Of a DNA stretch of 64,000 nt, positions 17,635-26,219 are shown piece after piece (position 1 is the first letter of the stretch; the number at the start of each line of letters is the position of its first letter). The position numbers and the translations under genes were made by a program. Below the pieces are notes generated by a model. That model was not told where the DNA came from. It saw nothing but the letters and a program-made list of their open reading frames with translations, and searched no databases. The stretch is from Zavarzinella formosa DSM 19928 (GTDB lineage Bacteria; Planctomycetota; Planctomycetia; Gemmatales; Gemmataceae): NCBI RefSeq assembly GCF_000255705.1, contig NZ_JH636441.1:431884-495883 (forward strand), read 5' to 3'.

Positions 17635-18831
17635 ATGCGAACCACGTTCACCTTCCGTTCGTCCGGCAATCTTCTCTTTGGCCGAAACGCCGTCCGCGAA
17701 CTCGGGACGATCTTGGATCGCCTGAACGCCAAGCGGGTCTTCATCCTTACGGACAAGATTCTCGGTAAGATTGGCATCACCGCCCAAGTGGTCGAGGCCG
17801 CCGGCCGGGAAACGTGCGTGTTCGATGGCGGGGAACCGGAACCTTCGCTGGCGATGGTGCGAAGCGGCATCGCCGCCGCCCGTGCCTTCAAGCCGGATTG
17901 CATCATCGGCCTCGGCGGTGGCAGCAACATGGATGCCGCCAAACTGGCTGCCGTGGTGTTGGGCCACGGTGGCGACCCGCTTGATTATGTCGGCGAGAAC
18001 AAAGTCCCCGGCCCGATCATGCCGCTGGTCTGCATCCCCACGACGGCTGGAACCGGAAGCGAAGTTTCCCAAGCGGCCGTGTTCACGAACACCGAGATTC
18101 AACTCAAGGTAAGCTGCCTCAGCTATTACCTGCGACCGGCGGCCGCCATCGTTGATCCGATGCTGACGATCAGTTGTCCCCCGAAAGTGACCGCCGACAG
18201 CGGGATCGACGCCCTGACGCACGCCATCGAAGCTTATTCGGCCGTCGATAACGCAACGTACCCGTTACCACCGGGCGAAGTCTCGGTTTATCAGGGGAAG
18301 AATTTCTTCGCGGATATGTGTGCCGAGAAGGCCATCGTGCTGACCGGCCAATTCCTGCGGCGGGCCGTGAAGGACGCAAACGACCTCGAAGCCCGTGACG
18401 GCATGGCCCTCGCCGGAACCCTCGGAGGGCTGGCGTTCAGCAACGCCGGGGTGGCCCTTGTCCACGCGATGGAATACCCGGTCGGGGCGGCCGTGCATTG
18501 CTCCCACGGCGAAGGCAACGGCCTGCTGCTTCCCTTCGTGATGCGTTACAACCTCCCGCAACGGGCGGCCGCGTTCGCCGAGATTGCCCGTTTCTTGGGG
18601 ACTGACACCACCGGCCAAGGCGAAGCCCAAGCCGCCGAGACGGCCATCAAGGCCGTCGAACAACTGAAAAAAGACATCGGCATTCCCACCCGCCTCCGCG
18701 ACATTCGGGTGACGGAAGACCAACTCCAACCCTTCGCCGAAAAAGCCTTCTCCGCCAAACGCCTGATGCGGGTAAATCCCAGATATCCCACGGTTGCGGA
18801 GATTGAGGAAGTCTTCCGTGCGGCTTGGTAA
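17635..18831 (+). CDS. Iron-containing alcohol dehydrogenase
   Basis: The ATG at 17635 has TTGAGGGA 6-7 bases upstream; a longer frame from 17581 is not supported. The 398-residue protein has the group III alcohol dehydrogenase fold: GGGSNMDAAK (NAD-binding loop, near residue 100), PTTAGTGSE near 140, and the metal-binding set D-HA-E in DALTHAIEAY with later HAMEYPVG and HCSHGEG. It should reduce or oxidise short alcohols/aldehydes using NAD(P) with Fe or Zn. The substrate cannot be inferred. It is divergent from mogA with a 75-base gap. Confidence 0.92.
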   Translation: MRTTFTFRSSGNLLFGRNAVRELGTILDRLNAKRVFILTDKILGKIGITAQVVEAAGRETCVFDGGEPEPSLAMVRSGIAAARAFKPDCIIGLGGGSNMDAAKLAAVVLGHGGDPLDYVGENKVPGPIMPLVCIPTTAGTGSEVSQAAVFTNTEIQLKVSCLSYYLRPAAAIVDPMLTISCPPKVTADSGIDALTHAIEAYSAVDNATYPLPPGEVSVYQGKNFFADMCAEKAIVLTGQFLRRAVKDANDLEARDGMALAGTLGGLAFSNAGVALVHAMEYPVGAAVHCSHGEGNGLLLPFVMRYNLPQRAAAFAEIARFLGTDTTGQGEAQAAETAIKAVEQLKKDIGIPTRLRDIRVTEDQLQPFAEKAFSAKRLMRVNPRYPTVAEIEEVFRAAW

Positions 18832-18881
18832 GCCCCGTCGCTAGAGATCGCCTTTGGGTTTAATCAGGTTCTCATGTTCAA

Positions 18882-18920
18882 ATCTGTGTCTCATCCGTGT
18901 TCGATCCGTGGTTAAAAATG
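18882..18920. repeat. Short intergenic tandem of ATC[C/T]GTG units
   Basis: Three units (ATCTGTG, ATCCGTG, ATCCGTG) end in GTTAAAAAT. This is a dispersed intergenic sequence type common in several phyla. It lies just upstream of the PhoD-like gene. Confidence 0.45.
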
Positions 18921-18957
18921 TCTTGGTTTTGATTTCATCTTGTTGAGAGATCCCGAC

Positions 18958-20352
18958 ATGATTCGTCCGCTGTTCGCTCTCTTGATGCTGGCCTCGGCCA
19001 TCCCGGCGTTGGCCGAAGAAAAGCCGCTGACCCGGATCGCCTTTGGTTCCTGCGCGGACCAAGACCGGCCGTTGCCGATCTTTGAAAAGCTCGCCGATCT
19101 CAAGCCGGAACTCTTTATCGCCTTGGGCGACAACATCTACGCCGATCTCAAGCCCGAAAAAGGGGTGACGGAAATGGAGTCGATGAAGATCAAGTATCAA
19201 AAGCTCGCCGCCGTGCCGGGGTGGGTGAAGATCAACAAGACCTGTCCCATCATGGCCACTTGGGACGATCACGATTACGGCAAGAACGACATCGGCGAAG
19301 AGTACAAGCACAAGGACGAATCTCAGACGATCTTTCTCGACTTCTTCAATGTCCCCAAGGATGATCCCCGAAGAACCCAAAAGGGTGTCTACCACGCGAA
19401 GACATTCGGCCCCGAGGGAAAGCGGGTTCAAGTCATTCTGCTGGACACACGCTATTTCCGCAGCAAGTTGAAGAAGGGCACAGCGCCATTGCCCGGTATG
19501 CGGGGCCTGCCGTATGTGCCGAACACCGATCCGGGCGCCACGTTCCTCGGGGAGGAACAATGGAAGTGGCTGGAGGCTCAACTCAAGCAACCCGCCGAGA
19601 TTCGGTTGCTTGGCTCCAGCGTGCAGGTGGTTTCCGAAGATCATCCGTTTGAGAAGTGGATGAACATCCCGGCCGAGCGAGAAAAGTTGTTCAAGGTCAT
19701 CCGGGATGCCAACGCCGGGGGCGTCATCGTTCTGAGCGGCGACCGACATTTGGCCGAGATTTCAATGCTGCCCAAGGGGATTGGCTACCCGTTGTACGAC
19801 ATCACCTCCAGCGGGTTCAATCAGGGGTTTCAGGGCTGGCGGGCCGTCGAGAAGAACAGCCATCTGGTGGCCGCGATGCCTCACGGCAACAACTTTGGAT
19901 TGGTGACCATCGACTGGATGGCGACCCCAAGCCCCCGGATTTCGTTGCAAGTGCGGGACGAAGAAGGGGAGATTGCGATCAAGGACACGCTTCCCCTCCA
20001 CCTGCTCAAACCCGGCCCGGCCGTCGCCGAATTGCCGGTGAAGCCAAAGGAGGGGGCCATCTCGCCGAGAGATGCCCTCAAGAAGAAAGGGGAGAAGGTT
20101 GTCGTTGAAATGAAAGTTCAGGCGACCGGTTCGTCCAAGACCCGGATTTTCTTGAACTCCGAGAAGAATCGGAGCGACGAACTGAATTTCACCATCGTGC
20201 TAAGCACAAAAGCCCTGACCGGGAAATACGAAAAGGCCACGAAAGAGACCTTCGCCAACAAGGTAATACGAGTAACCGGCACGGTGGGCGAATTCAACGG
20301 AACCCTGCAAATCGTGGTAGATGAGGAAAAACAACTGGAAATCCTTGAATAA
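18958..20352 (+). CDS. Exported PhoD-like phosphatase with C-terminal OB-fold-like extension
   Basis: The ATG at 18958 is preceded by a GAGAGA site, and the product starts with a signal peptide (about 18 residues, ending ALAE). Metal-binding PhoD/metallophosphatase motifs appear in order: FGSCADQD, LGDNIYAD, TWDDHDYGKND and SGDRHLAEIS near residue 262. It should hydrolyse phosphodiesters or phosphomonoesters outside the cytoplasm using metals. From about residue 345 there is an extra segment of about 115 residues. Its end, with VIRVTGTVGEFNGTLQIVV, has the rhythm of an OB-fold, an unusual tail for this family. Total length is 464 residues. Confidence 0.85.
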   Translation: MIRPLFALLMLASAIPALAEEKPLTRIAFGSCADQDRPLPIFEKLADLKPELFIALGDNIYADLKPEKGVTEMESMKIKYQKLAAVPGWVKINKTCPIMATWDDHDYGKNDIGEEYKHKDESQTIFLDFFNVPKDDPRRTQKGVYHAKTFGPEGKRVQVILLDTRYFRSKLKKGTAPLPGMRGLPYVPNTDPGATFLGEEQWKWLEAQLKQPAEIRLLGSSVQVVSEDHPFEKWMNIPAEREKLFKVIRDANAGGVIVLSGDRHLAEISMLPKGIGYPLYDITSSGFNQGFQGWRAVEKNSHLVAAMPHGNNFGLVTIDWMATPSPRISLQVRDEEGEIAIKDTLPLHLLKPGPAVAELPVKPKEGAISPRDALKKKGEKVVVEMKVQATGSSKTRIFLNSEKNRSDELNFTIVLSTKALTGKYEKATKETFANKVIRVTGTVGEFNGTLQIVVDEEKQLEILE

Positions 20353-20451
20353 CCGGGCAAGTCGTGCTTCCCCCAACGTCCTGCCCTTGTGGGTGTTCTC
20401 TATTTGACGGATAATTTTTAATGTGACGACCGACTGACAAGGACAGGAACC

Positions 20452-21579
20452 ATGAAGCGATTGTTGCTAGCCGCCCTGCTAACCCTGATGCTGGTTCCCG
20501 CTGCATCTCACGCCCAGTATTTCAATTACATCTATCGGAACACGCCATACGGGCAGGCTTACGCCTATCGGCAACAATTCGGCCCGTTCGTTTCCGTGTC
20601 CCAAGGCTTCCGGCCTTATTACGGGACGCTCCCGTATTACCTGAACGCTTACGGGGCCTATAACCCGTATTACAACCCTTACTACAATCTCAATTACTCG
20701 AATTTCTCGTTTGCCGGATACTCGCCCTACCAATTTCAGGGGTTCCAACAACCGGCCCAAGTCGTTATCCAGCAACCGATTATCATCCAGCAACCGGGGC
20801 AGGTTCAGAACAACGGGTTCCCGGCCGTCAATCTCGCCGGACTCAACGGCGGGAACGGCATTGGCTTTGGCGGCGGGAATGGCATTGGTTTCGGCGGGAA
20901 CAACAATGCCTTCAATAACAACAACAACAACAATGTTCCTCTAATGCCGCAGAAGTTTGGCGGCGGGCTGGCGATTCCGGCCGATGTGAAACCGCCCGAG
21001 AAGGCCGAAGCTCCCAAGGTGGCGGCCATTCCGAAAGTGGGGAAGCCGCCGAAGGAAGAAGTGGCCAAAGCGCCCGTTGAACCCGCGCCGAAGGCCGAAG
21101 CGCCCAAGGTGGCTGACAAACTAGCTGGCGTCGAATTGGCCCGCAAGGCGGTCGAGTCCGGCCGGATTGCCTTCGGTTCGGGCGAGTATGGCCGGGCGAT
21201 GGAACTCTTCCGCAAAGCCGCCGGGCACAACCCGAATGATCCGGTCACCTACTATTTGTTGGCCCAGACTCAGTTTGCCGTTGGCAAGTACCGGGAAGCG
21301 GTCGCCAGCATCTCGGCGGGAATGACCCTCAAGGGGGATTGGTCGGCCGCGAAGTTCGAGCCGCGGAATCTTTACGGCAAGCAACCGGAACAGTTCGACG
21401 AACACATGAACCAACTTCGCGGAGCGTTGATTCAATATCCGGACGACGCCAGCCTGAGCTTCTTGCTCGGCCATCAACTCTGGTTCGACGGCAAGAAGGA
21501 TGTCGCCAAGCCGCATCTCCTCAAGGCCAAAGCCGCCGGACGCGGGGCAAGCCCGGCCGAGATGTTTGTTATTCCTTGA
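20452..21579 (+). CDS. Exported Tyr/Asn/Gly-rich protein with C-terminal TPR repeats
   Basis: The 375-residue protein has a signal peptide (residues 1-21, ending SHAQ). Residues 22-80 are extremely Tyr-rich, with repeated YNPYY-type units. Residues 90-160 are Gln/Asn/Gly-rich and end in a run of Asn. Residues 170-225 are a Lys/Pro/Ala linker. From about residue 228 there are TPR-like helix pairs (GRIAFGSGEYGRAMELFRKA, then PVTYYLLAQTQFAVGKYREAV). Low-complexity Tyr/Asn segments suggest envelope adhesion or a matrix role, which is inference. It has its own bidirectional terminator downstream. Confidence 0.8.
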   Translation: MKRLLLAALLTLMLVPAASHAQYFNYIYRNTPYGQAYAYRQQFGPFVSVSQGFRPYYGTLPYYLNAYGAYNPYYNPYYNLNYSNFSFAGYSPYQFQGFQQPAQVVIQQPIIIQQPGQVQNNGFPAVNLAGLNGGNGIGFGGGNGIGFGGNNNAFNNNNNNNVPLMPQKFGGGLAIPADVKPPEKAEAPKVAAIPKVGKPPKEEVAKAPVEPAPKAEAPKVADKLAGVELARKAVESGRIAFGSGEYGRAMELFRKAAGHNPNDPVTYYLLAQTQFAVGKYREAVASISAGMTLKGDWSAAKFEPRNLYGKQPEQFDEHMNQLRGALIQYPDDASLSFLLGHQLWFDGKKDVAKPHLLKAKAAGRGASPAEMFVIP

Positions 21580-21605
21580 TGCAAATCAACAGACATCTTG
21601 TGCGT

Positions 21606-21696
21606 GATTCCAAGAGCCCCACTGCGTCAGCGGTGGGGGTGGTTTTCAGTATGTGACAGCCACCCCCACCGCTGACGCAGTGGGGCTCTTGGAATC
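21606..21696. repeat. Palindromic repeat with perfect 37-base arms
   Basis: Arms at 21606-21642 and 21660-21696 are perfect inverse complements around a 17-base loop. The core AGCCCCACTGCGTnAGCGGT recurs at 63524-63590. It follows the TPR gene by 26 bases. Confidence 0.9.
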
Positions 21697-21775
21697 AGTG
21701 GGAAATCTCGCCGCTTGATTTTTCATTAAGTCTTATTGCATAAAAACTTAAATCGATTGGATCGATTGCATTATT

Positions 21776-21813
21776 AAAAAAGGGAGAGAGCATTTGAGGC
21801 TCTCTCCCTTTTT
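21776..21813. terminator. Bidirectional intrinsic terminator
   Basis: A GGGAGAGAGC/GCTCTCTCCC stem with a 7-base loop is flanked by A6 on the left and T5 on the right. It can stop both the TPR gene (plus) and the 1186-residue membrane gene (minus), which converge here. Confidence 0.88.
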
Positions 21814-21849
21814 CTTTTTAGTGTGTCCAATGTGTTCAGTTTGATCCGG

Positions 21850-24800
21850 TCATTTCATTGCCCTCAGCAACGGTTCCAGCACCACTCCGAGGCTTCCCGA
21901 CAGTTGGGCGGCGGCCACCCCGGCGGCGGGGACGATGTAGGTCATGAACGAACCGATGAACCCGCTGTCCAGTGAGAACCGGCCCGGCGTCGATTTGGTC
22001 ACCCGGCTAATCAAGTCTTCGCGGTTCATTTCAATCAGCACGTAAAGCACGCCCGCAATGCCGGTTCCGCTCAGAACGATCAGGCCGTAGAGCAGCAGCT
22101 TTTCGGGGTTGAACGGGTAACTCGTCGCTGCCAGCAACAGCAGGGAAGACGTGACAATGGCGGCCCACACCAGGTTCCGCAGTTGAACGAAGAACTGCGA
22201 GATGTAAACGACCACTTGCGTCGCCGCCACCGATTCCGCGAGGTTGAGCCAGTCGGGGGTCGGCGTCTCCGGTTTTTTCGGGTCTTTGCTCGTCGTTTCG
22301 CCGCCGAAAGCTTCATCCACGCTCAGATGCTTGCCATAGGGCGTGATGACTTTCAGACAGGCCCCGGCCGCTTGCGTGAGCATCTGGCGGGCCTGCCGTT
22401 CGGCCCGGTGCATGTCCCGACGGGAAGTTCCGTGCGTCAGGTGTTTGGCAAGCAGAGCGTCCAGTTCATTTGAGACTGGTTCCAAATCTCGCAAAGCTTC
22501 CGGGCCGGAGGTGTCCGCCTTGGCGGCCTCGATCATCAACCGCAGTTGATGGGCCGGGTATTGCAGGTGGGCCAGTTCGGGCTTCTGCGTCGTGAGATAT
22601 TTCCCGAACACCTCGGCCACCTTGGCGGGGAGTTTGCCAAACGCCCGCATCGTCGGGAGCGTGGCGATGGTCGTCAGCAAGCCTTTGACATGCTGCCACA
22701 TGTAATAAAGCCGGATCAGAGTGGTGGCCGAGAGCAGGAACAATGTTCCGAAACCCAGGAAGAACAGCCAGTCCCACATCCAGCCTTCCACGGTGGGAAG
22801 GGCTTGCAGCCACACGGCGATGAAATAGCCGGTCAGGATGATGATCGCTCCGGCCAGCGCGGGGCCGTGCTTCATCGCCACCGCTTCGTGGCTCACTTCA
22901 TCCCGCAGGGCCTCGTCAGCCCGGCAGACGGCGGAGAAGGGGTCCGCATCCGGATACGGGTTCGGCACATGGTAACGCTCCTCAATGTGGCTTCGCTTCA
23001 ATTGGAAGAACGCCCAGCAACCAAACGACAGGCAGACGAAACTCAGTGGCACAAACGGGGACACCCCGGAGGCCAGATCGGTCGCCCGCAGGAAGAACAG
23101 CACCCGCCCGGTGAAATCGCGGGCAAAGGCAAACCGGCCGACGAACATTCCCAGCCCGCCGACGGCCAGCAGATAAACCATGCCGTTGAGAATCACCCAT
23201 GTGGCAATCTCGCCACGGGTGATCGGCGGCCCGATCCGCAGCACGGCCGATTCGCCCGGCAATGCCTGCCCGCGAATCAACTTGCCCAAGCCCCGGCGAA
23301 CCAGCGGCTTCACCATCGCGCCGACCAGCATGGCCGACAACAGTGAGACCACGGCCAGCAATCCCGTTGACCACCAAGATTCCCAACGACGGCATTCCGC
23401 ATGGGTCCAGACGGCGCAGATCACCGGCCCGCTGAGGAGAACCTGCCCGCCGATGATGATGTTCCGATAGGCGAGATCGGGAAGTTTCATCTTGGAACCA
23501 CCGCGCCAGAACAAGCGGGTGTACGGATTGGACCAGCCGAGCCAGATCAAATAACCCCAGGCGACGCCGAGGGCGATGCCGACTGGCAGCATTGAACCGG
23601 GATAGTCGATGCCGGACATCTCAATGCTGTTGCGATCTGCATCCGAGTGTTTCCGCTTGGCGACATATTCTCCCTTGTCCTCGTAAGCCGTGTACAGGTG
23701 TAGCGGCACGAGGGAGCCGTTCGGCGCCACCATGCTAATCCACATCGGCGGCCGGTCGTCCGCGATGGCGGGCGTGTCGGCCTCTTGCAAGGCAAACGAG
23801 GGCGCTCGGTATTCCAGCAATTGCTCGCTCTGGCCAAGGTGCATCAGCGTGGCGTTGTAATACCCCTGCGCTCCACCGTTCGGGAATAAGATGCGGTCCT
23901 TGGCTTCCCCGTCCACCCAGCGCTGGTTCTGAGGCGTCAGCGGATAGGTCGAGCCGACGATCACGCCCCGGCAATGGTAACGATAATCAGGATGTGTCAG
24001 CAGCAGGTCGCCGCCAATCAGGAAGATGCGAACATCCGGGCAGTATTCCCGGATCAGGCGGATGAGAAAGAGCTTGTCCCGTGTGTCCGAGGCAATCAAC
24101 CCCACATAGCGGCAATGCTCCCTTGAGATGCTGGCCAGAATGTTCGACAACACCCGCCCGTTCACGGCCGATGTCGTCGATCCTCCTTGGGAGGGAACGC
24201 CTTCGCTGGAAGGCTGGTCATCCGCGATGGACACCGTCAGCGGGTCGTCGTTGGCGATTCCCGCTTTTTCATCCTTCTTTTTAAATGCCTGCGTCGATTC
24301 GCTTTTCACCCGTGAAATGTGCATGGGGAACGGCAACATAATCACCTGATCTTGCCGCATCCCGGCGACGGCTTTGCCGAACGGGGTGTTTGATTCTGTC
24401 AGCAATGCCACTTTGCCCGGCAACAGCGAGAGATCGCCGCCGATGGGGTCGGTGCTGCGGCTGCCATCGCGCCGTGTGAGATAACGAAGCATCCCGTTGA
24501 GGGCGATCTTGGTCGGAATCACCGTGGAGGAAAACTCCACGCCGTCCGGCTTCCAATCGGGGAAGTGCGATTTGTTTTGCTCGTAGCCGAAAAACTCTTT
24601 GTTTCGCACCCCCGGAGCGTTGCCGGTGATGATCGAGAACTTGTACTGAGGGCAGTTGTAATACGGGGTATTGGAAAGCGCCCACCAATCCCCGATCACA
24701 AATTGAAGCGACGTTTGCGACCCGGTGAAATACGGGCCGATCACTTTGACTGGTTCGCTCTCCGGATGGCCCACGTCGGCCATGATGCGAAGCGCCTTGT

Positions 24801-25410
24801 GAAACGCCTGTTTGTGGACGCCCGCCATCGGCGTCTCGCCCACAAGAAACACCACGCACAAACCCGGCCGCGTGATGCCCTTTGATTCGTCTTTTCCATG
24901 CCGCAGCAGCAGCACGCCGGGATTGGTTTCCCGGTTGGTCGGCTTTTCCGGGGCTTTCGCTTTGTCGTCGTCGGCTTTTACATCCTTGGGCTTCGCTTTG
25001 CGGTCCAGTTCCCACGGCAGCCAGCAACGGTCGAGGATGTAGCCGTCTTTCTTCTCGACGGCCCGCTGGATGGAATCCACCACCTGATCGAAGGCCGGCG
25101 CGTGCGGCGAGTCGATCGGGTCCGGCACGGTGGCAATCAGAAACTCCGTCTGATAGCCGTGGATCATCCGCTTGAGTTCTTCGGCGGGGGAGAGTGTGTG
25201 ATCGTGCGTCTTGTGGAAATCAAAGACGGGCTTCAGCGGATCATCCGCGGCGATGCGAAAGGGAGGATCGACGTCTTTCTTGTCGTCTGTTTTCTTGTTA
25301 GTCGATGTGGGATTGCCAACGGCAAACACCCCCAGAAGGCCCGTGAGCATCAGCCACGGCAAGGGAGTGGAGGAAGATGCAGGCTTGGCCGGTTTCTCGT
25401 TGTCTGCCAC
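21850..25410 (-). CDS. Large multi-pass membrane protein with extended soluble N-terminal region, function unknown
   Basis: The 1186-residue product has one hydrophobic segment at about 17-32, then a soluble stretch to about 610. Multiple membrane segments follow (about 620-640, 670-690, 705-725, 760-785, 805-830, 880-900, 910-935, and four near the C-terminus between 1075 and 1180). In the soluble part, about 440-530 (SNILASISREHCRYVGLIAS, later VRIFLIGGDLLL and GVIVGSTYPL) looks like an alternating beta-alpha ligand-binding fold. I do not recognise the family; large proteins of this kind occur in Gemmataceae. It is monocistronic and faces a bidirectional terminator. A sensor or transport role is possible but unproven. 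Confidence 0.8.
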   Translation of the reverse strand: MADNEKPAKPASSSTPLPWLMLTGLLGVFAVGNPTSTNKKTDDKKDVDPPFRIAADDPLKPVFDFHKTHDHTLSPAEELKRMIHGYQTEFLIATVPDPIDSPHAPAFDQVVDSIQRAVEKKDGYILDRCWLPWELDRKAKPKDVKADDDKAKAPEKPTNRETNPGVLLLRHGKDESKGITRPGLCVVFLVGETPMAGVHKQAFHKALRIMADVGHPESEPVKVIGPYFTGSQTSLQFVIGDWWALSNTPYYNCPQYKFSIITGNAPGVRNKEFFGYEQNKSHFPDWKPDGVEFSSTVIPTKIALNGMLRYLTRRDGSRSTDPIGGDLSLLPGKVALLTESNTPFGKAVAGMRQDQVIMLPFPMHISRVKSESTQAFKKKDEKAGIANDDPLTVSIADDQPSSEGVPSQGGSTTSAVNGRVLSNILASISREHCRYVGLIASDTRDKLFLIRLIREYCPDVRIFLIGGDLLLTHPDYRYHCRGVIVGSTYPLTPQNQRWVDGEAKDRILFPNGGAQGYYNATLMHLGQSEQLLEYRAPSFALQEADTPAIADDRPPMWISMVAPNGSLVPLHLYTAYEDKGEYVAKRKHSDADRNSIEMSGIDYPGSMLPVGIALGVAWGYLIWLGWSNPYTRLFWRGGSKMKLPDLAYRNIIIGGQVLLSGPVICAVWTHAECRRWESWWSTGLLAVVSLLSAMLVGAMVKPLVRRGLGKLIRGQALPGESAVLRIGPPITRGEIATWVILNGMVYLLAVGGLGMFVGRFAFARDFTGRVLFFLRATDLASGVSPFVPLSFVCLSFGCWAFFQLKRSHIEERYHVPNPYPDADPFSAVCRADEALRDEVSHEAVAMKHGPALAGAIIILTGYFIAVWLQALPTVEGWMWDWLFFLGFGTLFLLSATTLIRLYYMWQHVKGLLTTIATLPTMRAFGKLPAKVAEVFGKYLTTQKPELAHLQYPAHQLRLMIEAAKADTSGPEALRDLEPVSNELDALLAKHLTHGTSRRDMHRAERQARQMLTQAAGACLKVITPYGKHLSVDEAFGGETTSKDPKKPETPTPDWLNLAESVAATQVVVYISQFFVQLRNLVWAAIVTSSLLLLAATSYPFNPEKLLLYGLIVLSGTGIAGVLYVLIEMNREDLISRVTKSTPGRFSLDSGFIGSFMTYIVPAAGVAAAQLSGSLGVVLEPLLRAMK

Positions 25411-25706
25411 GGTGGTTCACGCCGAAAAGGCTCGGGGGCCGCGAAAAACAATCGCCCGGCAACAGACATACCGATGGCCCCCGGCCCGGTGCATCCTTGC
25501 AATGCCGGTCGTCAGCAAGGGAGAAGTGTAGCGCGGTTGGGAAAACGGCACAAGCCGAGTTTTTCAAAACGGATTTTGAGAGGATGGGATTTGGAAGCGA
25601 ATTCGAGAATTGATTTTGAGAGACGGGATTTTTCGTTCCCCGGCGAGAGGGTGCCCGCCGGGGAAACGAAATGCGCTGGCAAACAACGAGCAGGGAGTTG
25701 GCCAGG

Positions 25707-25922
25707 TTAACGAGATCGGATGGTCCGGCGGCCCACCCGCAAATGGCTGATGGGCAGGGAACCGTTTTTCAACAGATGGCCAAGTTTGCGCTCGATCATT
25801 TCGGCAGGAGACAGGCTTCCACGGTCGTCGGTCACCAACAATTCTTCCGTGCCTTCCGTTTCCACCGCAAGTTCGACGGCGGCTGGCGTATATCGATCAT
25901 CAATCATCATGCTGTCGCTCAT
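25707..25922 (-). CDS. Small hypothetical protein (71 aa)
   Basis: The ATG at 25922 has AAGAGG about 5 bases upstream. The product is acidic at the N-terminus (TPAAVELAVETEG) and basic at the C-terminus (GRRTIRSR), without a signal or membrane segment. An overlapping plus-strand frame of equal length has less protein-like composition. It sits between two large genes with about 300-base gaps on both sides, so it would be an independent unit. I do not recognise it. Confidence 0.5.
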   Translation of the reverse strand: MSDSMMIDDRYTPAAVELAVETEGTEELLVTDDRGSLSPAEMIERKLGHLLKNGSLPISHLRVGRRTIRSR

Positions 25923-26110
25923 AGTGGCCTCTTAACGGAGAGGAAGTGATCGTGGGTTCTCCTGGTCGAAGACTCCTTGACCGGGGAATATGACAGTGAA
26001 GAAGCAATTTCCGCGCCATCTGGACAAGATCGGGGAATTGGCATGATTTTCGGTCTGTTTTGAAGCGAATCCTGATCAAATTTGCGGGCTTTGAAGCGAA
26101 ATGAGAACCT

Positions 26111-26142
26111 GAGTTCCCAATTCCCGTTTCCCAAGTTCCCAA
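26111..26142. repeat. Short TTCCCAA-type simple repeat
   Basis: Four partial units of TTCCCAA/TTCCCG occur in a row upstream of the J-domain-like gene. No function is evident. Confidence 0.4.
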
Positions 26143-26219
26143 CTCAAATATCACCCGTCAAAGCCATCCGATGGCGAATCGTGTAAACTGACGGTTCCAA
26201 TACCGCTTTCAAAACCCCC

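Noticed and set aside
18841..19749. 302-residue minus-strand frame
   Set aside because: Opposite the PhoD-like gene, which has clear motifs and ribosome site.
21606..21696. CRISPR repeat
   Set aside because: A single palindrome without regular spacers or cas genes nearby.
25720..25935. 71-residue plus-strand frame opposite the small gene
   Set aside because: The minus-strand frame has a ribosome site and more balanced composition.
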